Source: Streptomyces sp. NBC_01214
Lineage (GTDB): Bacteria > Actinomycetota > Actinomycetes > Streptomycetales > Streptomycetaceae
Assembly: GCF_026340975.1 (NCBI RefSeq)
Contig: NZ_JAPEOS010000001.1
Span: 2,440,501-2,504,500, forward strand
DNA length: 64,000 bases
Reading direction: 5' to 3'
Of the stretch, positions 53,690 through 62,334 are shown piece by piece. The position numbers were made by a program, and so were the translations under genes. The notes beneath the pieces were generated by a model. That model had not been told where the DNA came from, ran no database searches, and was given only the letters and a program-made list of their open reading frames with translations. The stretch's first letter is position 1. Every line of letters starts with the position of its first letter.

Positions 53690-54963
53690 ACCGGCTGCCG
53701 GTGGCGCGGGCCCGGTGGCGCTGGGTGCACCTGATCCTCGGCGGCGCCCTGCTCATGCCGTACTTCCTGCTCGCGCAGGTGGTGGTCGGTGTCGTCGCGG
53801 GCGGGGTCAAAGCGCTCAACTCCGCCCCGCTCACCTTCCTCGCCTATGTCGCCTGCCTGCCCCTCGTCGCCGTTACGGCGCTGTTCGGGCCGGTCCGGCC
53901 GATGTCGGTGGCCGCCGTCCGGGCCATGTGCGAGGTACCGGGGGAGCGGTTGGCCGACGGGCCGGCCCGCTCATGGGGCGCCCGGGGGCGGGCCTCGGCC
54001 TGGTGGACCCTGCACCTGGGCACCGGCGCGCTGATCAGCGGAATGACCCTTGCGGTACCGCCCATGGCGGTCATGCTGATCGCGGTGCCGGTCGTGGGGC
54101 AGCTGCGGGACGTCCGGTTGGGGTACGGCTGGTTCGCCATGGACACCGGCCCGTACGCCGCCCCCCTGCTCGGGATCGGCCTGCTGGCCGGGCTCACCCT
54201 CTGCGCGGTCGGGGCCGGGCAGCTGCTGGCCAGGATGGCGCCCGTACTGCTCGGGCCCACGGCGGCGGACCGGCTGGCCGCGGCCGAGGAGCGGGCCGCC
54301 GACCTGGCCCTGCGCAACCGGCTGGCCCGCGAGCTGCACGACGCGGTCGGTCACGCCCTGAGCGCCGTCACCCTCCAGGCCGCCGCCGCCCGGCGGATGC
54401 TGGAGCGCGACCCCGGCTTCGTACGAGAGGCGCTGGCCGCGATCGAGGACACCACGCGGCGGACGGTGGGCGAGCTCGACGCCGTACTGGGCCTGCTGCG
54501 GGACGGGGACCCGGCCAGGTCGGACGCCGCGCCCGCGCCCACCCTCGCCGCCGACCTGGACGGGCTGCTGGCCCGCACCCGGGTCGCCGGCACCACCGTC
54601 ACCGCGCACCAGGACCCCGGACCCGCCGGGGACTGGACCGCCCTCCCGGCGATCGCCTCCCGCGAGGCGTACCGGATCGTCCAGGAGGGCCTCACCAACG
54701 CCCTGCGGCACGGCGCGGGCCCGGTGGACCTGAGGATCCGCATACAGGCCGGCCCCGACCCCGCACACCGCGAACTGGAGATCACCATGACCAATCCACC
54801 GGCAGTACCCGCCGAGGGCCGGGAGACCCGTACCACCGGGGGCCGCGGACTGCGCGGCGCCGCGGAACGGGCCGCGCTGCTCGGCGGCAGCGTCGAGGCC
54901 GGCCCGCACGGGGACCGGTGGCGGCTTCGGGCCGTCCTCCCGCTCGCCGGGGAGGCCCGATGA
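53686..54963 (+). CDS. Two-component sensor histidine kinase (NarL/DesK type)
   Basis: 425 aa from the GTG at 53686. About four to five membrane helices (residues 10-200) lead to a HisKA_3 dimerisation segment with phospho-acceptor H218 in LARELHDAVGHALS. The ATPase domain follows: NALRHGAGPV (N-box), then TTGGRGLRGAAERAALLGG. No PAS or large extracellular sensor domain is present, so sensing is probably in the membrane. The start overlaps the membrane protein and the stop overlaps the response regulator. Confidence 0.92.
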   Translation: MNRLPVARARWRWVHLILGGALLMPYFLLAQVVVGVVAGGVKALNSAPLTFLAYVACLPLVAVTALFGPVRPMSVAAVRAMCEVPGERLADGPARSWGARGRASAWWTLHLGTGALISGMTLAVPPMAVMLIAVPVVGQLRDVRLGYGWFAMDTGPYAAPLLGIGLLAGLTLCAVGAGQLLARMAPVLLGPTAADRLAAAEERAADLALRNRLARELHDAVGHALSAVTLQAAAARRMLERDPGFVREALAAIEDTTRRTVGELDAVLGLLRDGDPARSDAAPAPTLAADLDGLLARTRVAGTTVTAHQDPGPAGDWTALPAIASREAYRIVQEGLTNALRHGAGPVDLRIRIQAGPDPAHRELEITMTNPPAVPAEGRETRTTGGRGLRGAAERAALLGGSVEAGPHGDRWRLRAVLPLAGEAR

Positions 54964-55637
54964 CCGCGCCCGTGCCGCGACCGCCGCTGCGCATCGTGCT
55001 CTGCGACGACGAGCGGATGGTCCGCACCGCGCTGCGGGTGATCCTGGAGGGCGAAGCCGACCTGGAGGTCGTCGGTGAGGCCGCCACCGGGGCCGAGGCG
55101 GTTCCGCTGGTCCGCTCACTGGCCCCCGACGTGGTGCTCATGGACGTGCGGATGCCCGAGATCGACGGCATCCGGGCCACCGAACAGATCCTCGCCACCA
55201 TGGCCGAGCCGCCCCGGATCGTGGTCGTCACCACCTTCGAGAACGACGCCTACGTCTACGACGCGCTGCGCGCGGGAGCCGCCGGCTTCCTCCTCAAGCG
55301 GGCCGACCCCGACGAGCTGATCGGCGCGGTCCGGCTCGTCGCCCGCGGAGACTCGCTGCTCTTCCCGGCCGCCGTCCGCTCCCTCGCCGCCGCCCACACG
55401 GCCGGAGCCCCGATCGCCGAGGCGCCCTGGGTGGCCCGGCTCACCGAGCGCGAGGCCGACGTCCTGCGTCTGATGGCCACCGGCCTGTCCAACCAGGAGA
55501 TGAGCGAGCGCCTCGGCGTCGGACCGCAGACCGTCAAGACCCATGTCGGGGCGGTCCTCACCAAGACCGGCTCCCGCGACCGCACCCAGGCGGTCATCGC
55601 GGCCTACGAAGGGGGCTTCATCATGAAGAAAGGCTGA
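54960..55637 (+). CDS. Response regulator, NarL/FixJ type
   Basis: 225 aa. Receiver domain with acidic D16/D17, phospho-acceptor D62 (VVLMDVRMPEIDG), the Thr and Lys switch residues (VVTTFENDAYV, GFLLKRADP). C-terminal LuxR-type helix-turn-helix (residues about 155-215: LTEREADVLRLMATGLSNQEMSERLGVGPQTVKTHVGAVLTK). The ATG overlaps the kinase stop. Target genes unknown. Confidence 0.94.
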   Translation: MTAPVPRPPLRIVLCDDERMVRTALRVILEGEADLEVVGEAATGAEAVPLVRSLAPDVVLMDVRMPEIDGIRATEQILATMAEPPRIVVVTTFENDAYVYDALRAGAAGFLLKRADPDELIGAVRLVARGDSLLFPAAVRSLAAAHTAGAPIAEAPWVARLTEREADVLRLMATGLSNQEMSERLGVGPQTVKTHVGAVLTKTGSRDRTQAVIAAYEGGFIMKKG

Positions 55638-55699
55638 GAAGCCCGCCACAATCGGGGCAGAGCGGAACGGCTGGGGCCGCCGGGACGTCCTTCTGGGGG

Positions 55700-57148
55700 A
55701 TGAACAAGACGATCAGGCGTGCGTCGGTCTTCTGTCTGCTCCTGGTGCTGGCCCTGCTGGTCCGCGTCACCTGGGTGCAGGCATACCAAGGCCAGGCCCT
55801 CGCAGAAGACAAGCACAACCGCCGGAACCTCATCGGGCAGTACCAGAACCCGCTGGGCAACATCATCGTGGGCGGGGAGGCGATCACCGGCTCGGTCAAG
55901 ACGGGCGGCAAGGACTTCGCCTACAAGCGGACGTACGTCGACGGTCCCCTCTACGCCCCCATCACGGGCTACAGCTCCCAGGCCTACGGCAGCACCCTGC
56001 TGGAAGGCATCTACAGGAATGTCCTCAACGGCTCCGACAGCCGACTGAAGACGGTCATGGACACGCTCACCAACAAGCGGGCCTCCCCCGGCAACGTCCT
56101 GACCACCATCGACAAGGGCGTCCAGAAGGCCACCTACGACGCACTCCAGGGCAAGCAGGGCGCGGCCGTGGCCCTGGACCCCGCGACCGGCGAGATCCTC
56201 GCCGTGGTGAACAACCCGTCCTTCGACCCGGGCAGCATCGCCGGTGCCAACGACAAGGAGGCCTGGGCGGAGCTCTCCGCGGACAAGGGCAAGGCCCTGG
56301 AGAACGTGGCGCTGCGCAAGCCCCAGGCGCCCGGCTCCACCTTCAAGCTCGTCACCCTCGCCGCGGCGATCGAGAACGGCCTCGTCACCGACCTCGACCG
56401 GCAGACCGGGATCGCCGACCCGTACACGATCCCCGGCACCCGCACCCCGCTGCCCAGCGAGGCGGGCTCCGCGGCCTGCAACAACGTCTCGGTGCGCACC
56501 GCCCTGAAGCTGTCCTGCAACAACGTCTTCGCCGAGCTCGCCTCCAAGCTGGGTCAGGACAAGATGCGGGCGACCGCCGAGAAGCTCGGTTTCAACGTGC
56601 AGATCGACACCCCGGTGCGCACCAACCCGCCCAGCAAGTACCCGTCGAAGAAGATGTCGGTCGACCAGGTCGCGCAGACCGGTATCGGCCAGTTCGACGT
56701 GCAGGCCACCCCGCTCCAGATGGCGATGGTGACGGCCGCGATCGAGAACGGCGGCAAGCTCGTCGCCCCGCACCTGGTCTCCGAGGTCACCGACGCGGGC
56801 GGCAACGTGCTGGAGAGCTTCAAGGACGCGAAGTCCCAGCGGGTCATGGGAGAGAAGACCGCCACGATGATCCGTGACGCCATGCGCACGGTCGCCACCG
56901 AGGGCGGCGGCAAGCCGGCCCAGGTGTCCGGCGCCGAAGTGGGCGGCAAGACCGGTACGGCCCAGCGCGGTGTCAACAACAGCCTCGCTCCGCTGGCCTG
57001 GTTCACCTCGTACGGCAAGTCGAACGGCAAGCAGATCGCGGTGGCCGTGGTGATCGAGAACTCCGACACCGACCGCTCCGAGATCGGCGGCGGGAAGCTG
57101 GCCGCCCCCATCGCCCAGAAGATGATGGAGGCGTGGCTGAAGAAGTAG
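55700..57148 (+). CDS. pbpA: Penicillin-binding protein 2 (class B transpeptidase)
   Basis: 482 aa. N-terminal membrane anchor (residues about 8-28) and a periplasmic PBP dimer-like segment, then the transpeptidase with active-site S213 and K216 (PGSTFK), S272-C-N274 (LSCNNVF) and K417-T-G-T420 (GGKTGTAQ). It cross-links peptidoglycan. It is shorter than PBP2/FtsI and matches the small PbpA-like class in Streptomyces. CTGGGGG precedes the ATG. No RodA/FtsW gene is next to it. The symbol is by similarity only. Confidence 0.9.
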   Translation: MNKTIRRASVFCLLLVLALLVRVTWVQAYQGQALAEDKHNRRNLIGQYQNPLGNIIVGGEAITGSVKTGGKDFAYKRTYVDGPLYAPITGYSSQAYGSTLLEGIYRNVLNGSDSRLKTVMDTLTNKRASPGNVLTTIDKGVQKATYDALQGKQGAAVALDPATGEILAVVNNPSFDPGSIAGANDKEAWAELSADKGKALENVALRKPQAPGSTFKLVTLAAAIENGLVTDLDRQTGIADPYTIPGTRTPLPSEAGSAACNNVSVRTALKLSCNNVFAELASKLGQDKMRATAEKLGFNVQIDTPVRTNPPSKYPSKKMSVDQVAQTGIGQFDVQATPLQMAMVTAAIENGGKLVAPHLVSEVTDAGGNVLESFKDAKSQRVMGEKTATMIRDAMRTVATEGGGKPAQVSGAEVGGKTGTAQRGVNNSLAPLAWFTSYGKSNGKQIAVAVVIENSDTDRSEIGGGKLAAPIAQKMMEAWLKK

Positions 57149-57211
57149 CCGCGAAGGCCGCGCGGCCGACGCGCCGGGAACCGTCGAGGCTCCCGGCGCG
57201 TTCCCACTCCC

Positions 57212-57712
57212 ATGATCAGAGCCGCGCACCCCGCCGACCTCCCCGCGATCGCCGCCCTGCACACCCGGGCCCGCGCCACCTACTACCAGGGCCACATCCC
57301 CGAGCAGGCCTACCTGGGCGACGCCGAGCTCCAACGCACGCGCGAGGGCTGGTCGCGGGCCATCGCCCGGGACGCCGCCGAGGGCGAGGTGCTCTGCGCC
57401 GAGCAGGACGGCGAGGTCACCGGGGTCGCCGCGTTCCGCACGCAGGACGGCGAGACCACCCTCACCCAGCTCCACGTCGACCCCGTCCACTGGCGCCGGG
57501 GCACCGGGGCCGCCCTGCACGCCGCCTGCCTGGACGCCTGGCGGCGGGCCGGAATCCGCCGGGTCCGCCTGGAGGTCTACGAGCACAACCTCCGCGCCCA
57601 GGCGTTCTACGCCACCCAGGGCTGGCTCGCGGATCCGGCGGCCCCGCGCTCGGGCACCCACCGCACCCTCTGGCTACAGGTGGGCCGGGCATCTGCCCCG
57701 TCCGGGGAATGA
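57212..57712 (+). CDS. GNAT-family N-acetyltransferase
   Basis: 166 aa. Start IRAAHPADLPAIAALHTRARATYY, central LTQLHVDPVHWRRGTGAALHAACLDAW (acetyl-CoA-binding R/GxGxG/A-like) and VRLEVYEHNLRAQAFYATQGW. No ribosome site is obvious. Substrate unknown; it could follow pbpA in one transcript (63 bases apart). Confidence 0.88.
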   Translation: MIRAAHPADLPAIAALHTRARATYYQGHIPEQAYLGDAELQRTREGWSRAIARDAAEGEVLCAEQDGEVTGVAAFRTQDGETTLTQLHVDPVHWRRGTGAALHAACLDAWRRAGIRRVRLEVYEHNLRAQAFYATQGWLADPAAPRSGTHRTLWLQVGRASAPSGE

Positions 57713-57774
57713 GACGGGGCGGTGAATGGTTGAACCGCAAACCGTTCCCCCTGAACCCGGAGAGAAGAAGGATC

Positions 57775-58482
57775 ATGCGCGTCGAAATCTGGAGCGACAT
57801 CGCTTGTCCCTGGTGCTACATCGGAAAGGCGCGTTTCACCAAGGGCCTGGCCGAGTTCGCGCACCGCGACGAGGTGGAGGTCGTCTTCCGGTCCTTCGAG
57901 CTCGACCCGGGCGGGGCGAAGGGCGTCACCGCTCCCGTCGTCGAGATGCTCGCCAAGAAGTACGGCCGCACCCTCGACGAGGCGCGCGGCATGGAGGAGC
58001 ACGTCGCCGCCAGCGCCCGCGCGGAGGGGCTCACCTACCGGACCGAGGGCCGCGACCACGGCAACACCTTCGACATCCACCGGCTGCTGCACCTGGCCGC
58101 CGCCCGCGGCCGACAGGAGGAGCTGCTCGACCTCGCCTACCGGGCCAACTTCGGTGAGGAGCGCTCCGTCTTCGACCCCGAGGTGCTGATCGCGCTCGCC
58201 GTCGAGGCCGGACTGGACGGGGCCGAGGCCCGCGCCGTCCTCGCCGACGACTCCGCCTACGCCGACGAGGTCCGGGCCGACGAACGCGAGGCTGCCGAGC
58301 TGGGCGCGAACGCCGTGCCGTTCTTCGTCCTCGACCGCCGCTACGGGATCTCCGGCGGACAGCCGGCCGAGGTGTTCACCCGGGCCCTGGAGCAGGCGTG
58401 GGCCGGGCGCGAGGTCGAGGAACCGGCCCCCGCCGCCGAGGCCTGCGAGCCCGACGGCGCGTGCGCGGTCCCCCAGGCATAA
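57775..58482 (+). CDS. DsbA-family (FrnE-like) thiol oxidoreductase
   Basis: 235 aa. Thioredoxin fold with active-site C11-P-W-C14 (SDIACPWCYIGK), helical insert, cis-Pro loop (NAVPFFVLD). No signal peptide, so it is cytosolic like FrnE. The C-terminal tail has two more cysteines (EACEPDGACAVPQ), seen in other Streptomyces FrnE proteins. AGAAGAAGG precedes the ATG; upstream in-frame sequence is a shadow over the acetyltransferase. Confidence 0.93.
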   Translation: MRVEIWSDIACPWCYIGKARFTKGLAEFAHRDEVEVVFRSFELDPGGAKGVTAPVVEMLAKKYGRTLDEARGMEEHVAASARAEGLTYRTEGRDHGNTFDIHRLLHLAAARGRQEELLDLAYRANFGEERSVFDPEVLIALAVEAGLDGAEARAVLADDSAYADEVRADEREAAELGANAVPFFVLDRRYGISGGQPAEVFTRALEQAWAGREVEEPAPAAEACEPDGACAVPQA

Positions 58483-58500
58483 GGACCGCTCGGGGAGGGC

Positions 58501-58540
58501 CGGGGGGAGCCGGGGAGAGCCGGGGAGAGCCGGGGGACTC
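58501..58540 (+). repeat. Four tandem 10-bp repeats
   Basis: CGGGGAGAGC-type units at 58501-58510, 58511-58520, 58521-58530 and 58531-58540, slightly varied in the first and last, between the dsbA-like gene and the aminotransferase. Confidence 0.65.
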
Positions 58541-58599
58541 GGGAGACTCGGAGCGCTCGGCGATGGACTGTGGGCCGAGTCTGGCGCAGAGTTGAAGGC

Positions 58600-59661
58600 A
58601 TGGATCTTCCGCTCGCCGAAGCGACCCGTGCCGAGTTCGCCCACTCCACCACCTACCTCAACACCGCCAAGTGCGGGGTCGTCCCGCGTTCCGCCGTCGC
58701 GGCCGTACGGGAGCTGGCCGAGGCGGCGGGGGCCGGGCTGCCCACCGGCTTCGGCGACTTCGACCGCGTGAACGGGGCCCGGGCGGCCTTCGCCCGCCTG
58801 GTCGGGGTGGACACCGACCGGGTGTCCATCGGCTCGGCCGTCTCCACCCACGTCGGCCTCGTCGCCGCCTCGCTCCCGCCGGGCGCCGAAGTGCTGTGTC
58901 CCGAGGGTGATTTCGCCTCCGTGATCAACCCCTTCGTGGCGCGCGGCGACCTCAAGGTGCGCTTCGCCCCCCTCGACGCCGTCGCCGAGGCCGTGGGCCC
59001 CGGTACCGCCCTGGTCTCGCTGAGCGTCGTGCAGTCCGCGGACGGCCGCAAGGCCGACCTGCCGGCGGTGCGCGCGGCGGCGACCGCGCACGGGGCCCGG
59101 ATGCTCGTGGACGCGACCCAGGCGGTCGGCTGGCTCCCCTTCGACGCCTCGCCGTACGAGTACACCGTCGCCGCCGGCTTCAAATGGCTGCTCGGCGTGC
59201 GCGGAGCCTCGTACCTGACGGTGTCGCCGCAGGCCCAGCACACGCTCACCCCGCTGCACGCCGGATGGGTTCCGGCGGTGGCCGCAGGGGACGCCACCTA
59301 CGGGCCGATGGCGGAACTCGCGCACGGAGCGCGGCGGTTCGACGAGTCCCCGGCCTTCCTCGCCTACCACGCGTCCGAGTCGGCACTGGCCCTGCTGGAG
59401 CGGATCGGCATCGAGGCCGTCCACGCCCACGACACCGCCCTGGCCGCCCGCTACCGGGCCGGGCTCGCGCGCCTGGGCCACGAACCCGTCTCCGGCGACT
59501 CCGCCATCGTCTCCGTGCCGGGCCTCGCCGACCGGCAGCCCGCCCTGGAGGCGGCCGGCATCGCCACATCCGCCCGCGCGGGCCTCCTGCGGGCCTCGTT
59601 CCACCTCTACAACACGGAGGCGGACGTGGACCGGCTCCTGGACGCCCTCTCCGCCTCCTGA
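58600..59661 (+). CDS. Class V PLP-dependent aminotransferase-like enzyme
   Basis: 353 aa from the ATG at 58600. Aminotransferase class V fold: TTYLNTAKCGVVP near residue 18, SLSVVQSADGRKADLPAV, ARMLVDATQAVGW (Asp contacting PLP) and the PLP lysine in VAAGFKWLLGVRG. Relatives include cysteine desulfurases, isopenicillin-N epimerase-like enzymes and EgtE-type lyases. No conserved desulfurase cysteine loop is seen. A TGGACT/CAGAGT pair at 58564/58587 with seven bases to the ATG could be a leaderless promoter. Confidence 0.88.
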   Translation: MDLPLAEATRAEFAHSTTYLNTAKCGVVPRSAVAAVRELAEAAGAGLPTGFGDFDRVNGARAAFARLVGVDTDRVSIGSAVSTHVGLVAASLPPGAEVLCPEGDFASVINPFVARGDLKVRFAPLDAVAEAVGPGTALVSLSVVQSADGRKADLPAVRAAATAHGARMLVDATQAVGWLPFDASPYEYTVAAGFKWLLGVRGASYLTVSPQAQHTLTPLHAGWVPAVAAGDATYGPMAELAHGARRFDESPAFLAYHASESALALLERIGIEAVHAHDTALAARYRAGLARLGHEPVSGDSAIVSVPGLADRQPALEAAGIATSARAGLLRASFHLYNTEADVDRLLDALSAS

Positions 59662-59679
59662 AGGGGCAGGGCCCGTGCG

Positions 59680-59685
59680 TACAGT
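59680..59685 (+). promoter_or_regulatory. Candidate -10 of a leaderless amidohydrolase transcript
   Basis: TACAGT, six bases before the ATG at 59692; no ribosome site between. Confidence 0.4.
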
Positions 59686-59691
59686 GCCGCC

Positions 59692-60849
59692 ATGAGCGAT
59701 GTGAGCGGTGTGAGCGGCGCGAGCCATGCAGGCGATGTGCACGACGGGCGCGACGGGCGCGACGGGCGCGAGGTGCTGCACGTCAAGGGGCGGGTGCTGA
59801 TCGGGCCCGACGAGGTGCGCGACGAGCTGTGGGTGGTCGGCGGGCGGATCTCCTACGAGCGCCCGCCCGGCGCGCGCGAGATCACCACGGTGACCGGCTG
59901 GGCCCTGCCCGGACTGGTCGACGCGCACTGCCACGTGGGCCTGGACGCCCACGGCCCGGTCGATGCCGAGACCGCCGAGCGCCAGGCCCTCACCGACCGC
60001 GACGCCGGCACCCTCCTCATCCGCGACGCCGGTTCGCCCTCCGACACCCGCTGGATCGACGACCGCGAGGACCTGCCGAAGATCATCCGGGCCGGGCGGC
60101 ACATCGCACGCACCCGCCGCTACATCCGCAACTACGCCCACGAGATCGAACCCGCCGACCTCGTCGAGTACGTCGCCCGCGAGGCGCTGCGCGGCGACGG
60201 CTGGGTCAAGCTCGTCGGAGACTGGATCGACCGCGAGGCCGGGGACCTCACGGCCTGCTGGCCGCGCACCGAGGTCGAGGCGGCCATCGCCGAGGCGCAC
60301 CGGCTGGGTGCCCGCGTCACGGCGCACTGCTTCGCCGAGGACTCGCTGCGCGACCTGGTCGAGGCGGGCATCGACTGCATCGAGCACGCCACCGGCCTCA
60401 CCGAGGACACCATCCCGCTGTTCGCGCAGCGCGGGGTCGCGATCGTGCCGACGCTCGTGAACATCGCGAACTTCCCGAAGATGGCGGCGGGCGGCGAGGC
60501 GAAGTTCCCGCACTGGTCGGCGCACATGCGGCGGCTCCACGAGCGGCGTTACGACACCGTCCGCGCCGCCTACGACGCCGGCATCGAGGTCTTCGTCGGC
60601 ACCGACGCGGGGGGCTCCCTGCCGCACGGCCTGGTCGCGGCGGAGGTCGCGGAACTGGTCAAGGCCGGTATCCCGCCGATCGACGCCCTCTCCGCGACGA
60701 CCTGGGCGGCCCGCGAGTGGCTCGGCAGGCCGGGGCTGACCGAGGGGGCACCCGCCGACCTCGTGGTGTACGCCGCCGACCCGCGGGCCGACGTGCGCGT
60801 GCTGGCACAGCCGCTGCGGGTCGTCGTGAACGGCAGGGTCCGGGCCTGA
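59692..60849 (+). CDS. Metal-dependent amidohydrolase
   Basis: 385 aa. Amidohydrolase-1 superfamily: H79-C-H81 metal pair (LVDAHCHVGLD), a lysine in GWVKLVGDWID that may be carboxylated, then TAHCFAE, IEHATGL and catalytic Asp in FVGTDAGGSL. The closest memory is imidazolonepropionase-like or Xaa-Pro dipeptidase-type. The first 27 residues contain a repeated DGRDGRDGR segment unlike the family, suggesting a later start (GTG after it) or a lineage-specific tail. Substrate unknown. Confidence 0.88.
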   Translation: MSDVSGVSGASHAGDVHDGRDGRDGREVLHVKGRVLIGPDEVRDELWVVGGRISYERPPGAREITTVTGWALPGLVDAHCHVGLDAHGPVDAETAERQALTDRDAGTLLIRDAGSPSDTRWIDDREDLPKIIRAGRHIARTRRYIRNYAHEIEPADLVEYVAREALRGDGWVKLVGDWIDREAGDLTACWPRTEVEAAIAEAHRLGARVTAHCFAEDSLRDLVEAGIDCIEHATGLTEDTIPLFAQRGVAIVPTLVNIANFPKMAAGGEAKFPHWSAHMRRLHERRYDTVRAAYDAGIEVFVGTDAGGSLPHGLVAAEVAELVKAGIPPIDALSATTWAAREWLGRPGLTEGAPADLVVYAADPRADVRVLAQPLRVVVNGRVRA

Positions 60850-61132
60850 GCCGCGCGGTGGCGTCCGGTTGACGCCGCGTGACATCGGGGGCCCGCCGGT
60901 CGTTGAGGAGGGCCGCACGGGCCGGACGTTCGTGAAAGGAGAGAACTCGCGTTCTTCGTGGGGCGCAACGATTCGAATACGCACCCGGAAACCACCCTTT
61001 GGGGTGAACTCACCTCAGGTTGCCCCTCGTTCACCCACAGTGCGTAAAGATTCCGGAGTCGAGTCCGTCGGCGCCCGCGATGTCCCCCATCGGCGGCGCG
61101 ACGGCACCCAACTCCCCGGGGGTTCTACCACC

Positions 61133-62071
61133 GTGAACAGCCATACCTTCCTCAAGCCCGCGGCCGTCCTCCTCGCCACGGGAGCGGTGGCCCTGCTCGC
61201 CGCTCCGCCCGCCGTCGCCACGGGAGGCGGCGCGGCCGGGGGTGAGGGCAAGGCCGGCGCCGTCGTCCTGCGCGCCGCACTCGACGTGGGCCTGCTCAAC
61301 AAGACCGCGCACGTCCCGCTGAAGACGACCCTCAACGAGGTCACTGCCCCGGCGACGGCCGAGAAGACCGCGCTGACCGTCACCCTGGACGGGGTCGAGG
61401 GGAACAATCCGGTCAGCGTGCTGCGCGCCGACGTGGCCACCTCCAAGGCGAGCGCCGACAAGACCCGGGCAGAGGCGGAGGCCAACCTCGCCAAGGCCTC
61501 CGTCCACGTGCCCGGACTGCCGCTGCTCTCCCTCATCGAGGTGGAGAAGGTCACCTCCAAGGCGGTCTGCGAGGCGGGCAAGAAGCCGGTGGCCAGCGCG
61601 AACGCCCTCGGGAAGGTGACGGCGCTCGGCAAGAAGGTGACGCTGTCGACGGGTGGCCCCACCAAGGTCGAGGTCCCCGGGGTGGGCCAGGTCGACCTGC
61701 AACTGTCCGGTACCGAGACCACCTCCACCACGGCCGCCGCGGCCGCGCTCCGCCTGAAGGTGGCGGTCAACCCGCTGAACCTGAACGTGGCGCAGGTCGA
61801 CGGCGAGATCGTGCTCGCCGAGGCGCACTGCGAGTCCCCGGCGACCCCGCCCGCGAACCCGGACGTCAAGCCCCAGGCGGGGACGGGGACCGGCTCCGGC
61901 TCCGGTTCCGCCGTGTCCGGCGCCGCCGCCGGCAATCCCGGCACCCCCGGTGCCAACCTCGCCGAGACCGGCGGCGGTTCACTGACTCCCTACGTCGCAG
62001 GCGGGGCCCTGACCCTGCTCGCCATCGGCGGGGGCGCGCTCCTGATCACCCGGCGGGGCAGGGCCTCGTAG
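61133..62071 (+). CDS. SCO1860-type LAETG-anchored surface protein
   Basis: 312 aa from the GTG at 61133; earlier in-frame residues are not protein-like. Signal peptide (about residues 1-30), then a body of repeating beta-like segments (AALDVGLLNKTAHVPLKTTLNEV, LSTGGPTKVEVPGVGQVDLQLSGTE) with two cysteines, a Gly/Ser/Pro spacer, and a sortase signal LAETG at 276-280 followed by a membrane helix and RRGRAS. Class E sortases attach such proteins to the Streptomyces cell wall. Function unknown; likely surface coat or developmental. Confidence 0.88.
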   Translation: MNSHTFLKPAAVLLATGAVALLAAPPAVATGGGAAGGEGKAGAVVLRAALDVGLLNKTAHVPLKTTLNEVTAPATAEKTALTVTLDGVEGNNPVSVLRADVATSKASADKTRAEAEANLAKASVHVPGLPLLSLIEVEKVTSKAVCEAGKKPVASANALGKVTALGKKVTLSTGGPTKVEVPGVGQVDLQLSGTETTSTTAAAAALRLKVAVNPLNLNVAQVDGEIVLAEAHCESPATPPANPDVKPQAGTGTGSGSGSAVSGAAAGNPGTPGANLAETGGGSLTPYVAGGALTLLAIGGGALLITRRGRAS

Positions 62072-62219
62072 GGCGGCCGGGAGCCCCGGGCCGCCGCCCG
62101 GCGCGCCCGCCCCGAGGAGCGCACGGAGGGGAGTGCTCAACGGGTGACGGGCGAGGACGGGCGGCGTGCCCGGCGACGCATGGGCCTGCGGGGGCCGCCG
62201 TTTCGAGGGCCCCGGAGGT

Positions 62220-62269
62220 CTGCGGGCGCCGGTGGCCTGCGGGCGCGGTGGTCTGCGGGCCCCGGTGGC
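62220..62269 (+). repeat. Three 16-17-bp tandem repeats
   Basis: CTGCGGGCGCCGGTGGC, CTGCGGGCGCGGTGGT and CTGCGGGCCCCGGTGGC at 62220-62236, 62237-62252 and 62253-62269, in the gap between the LAETG gene and the convergent CapA gene. Confidence 0.6.
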
Positions 62270-62334
62270 CGCGGGGTCGACGGCCGGCTCGGCGCGCGAC
62301 GTGCTCGGCGGGTCGTGGTCGGCCGGTGGCGTGT

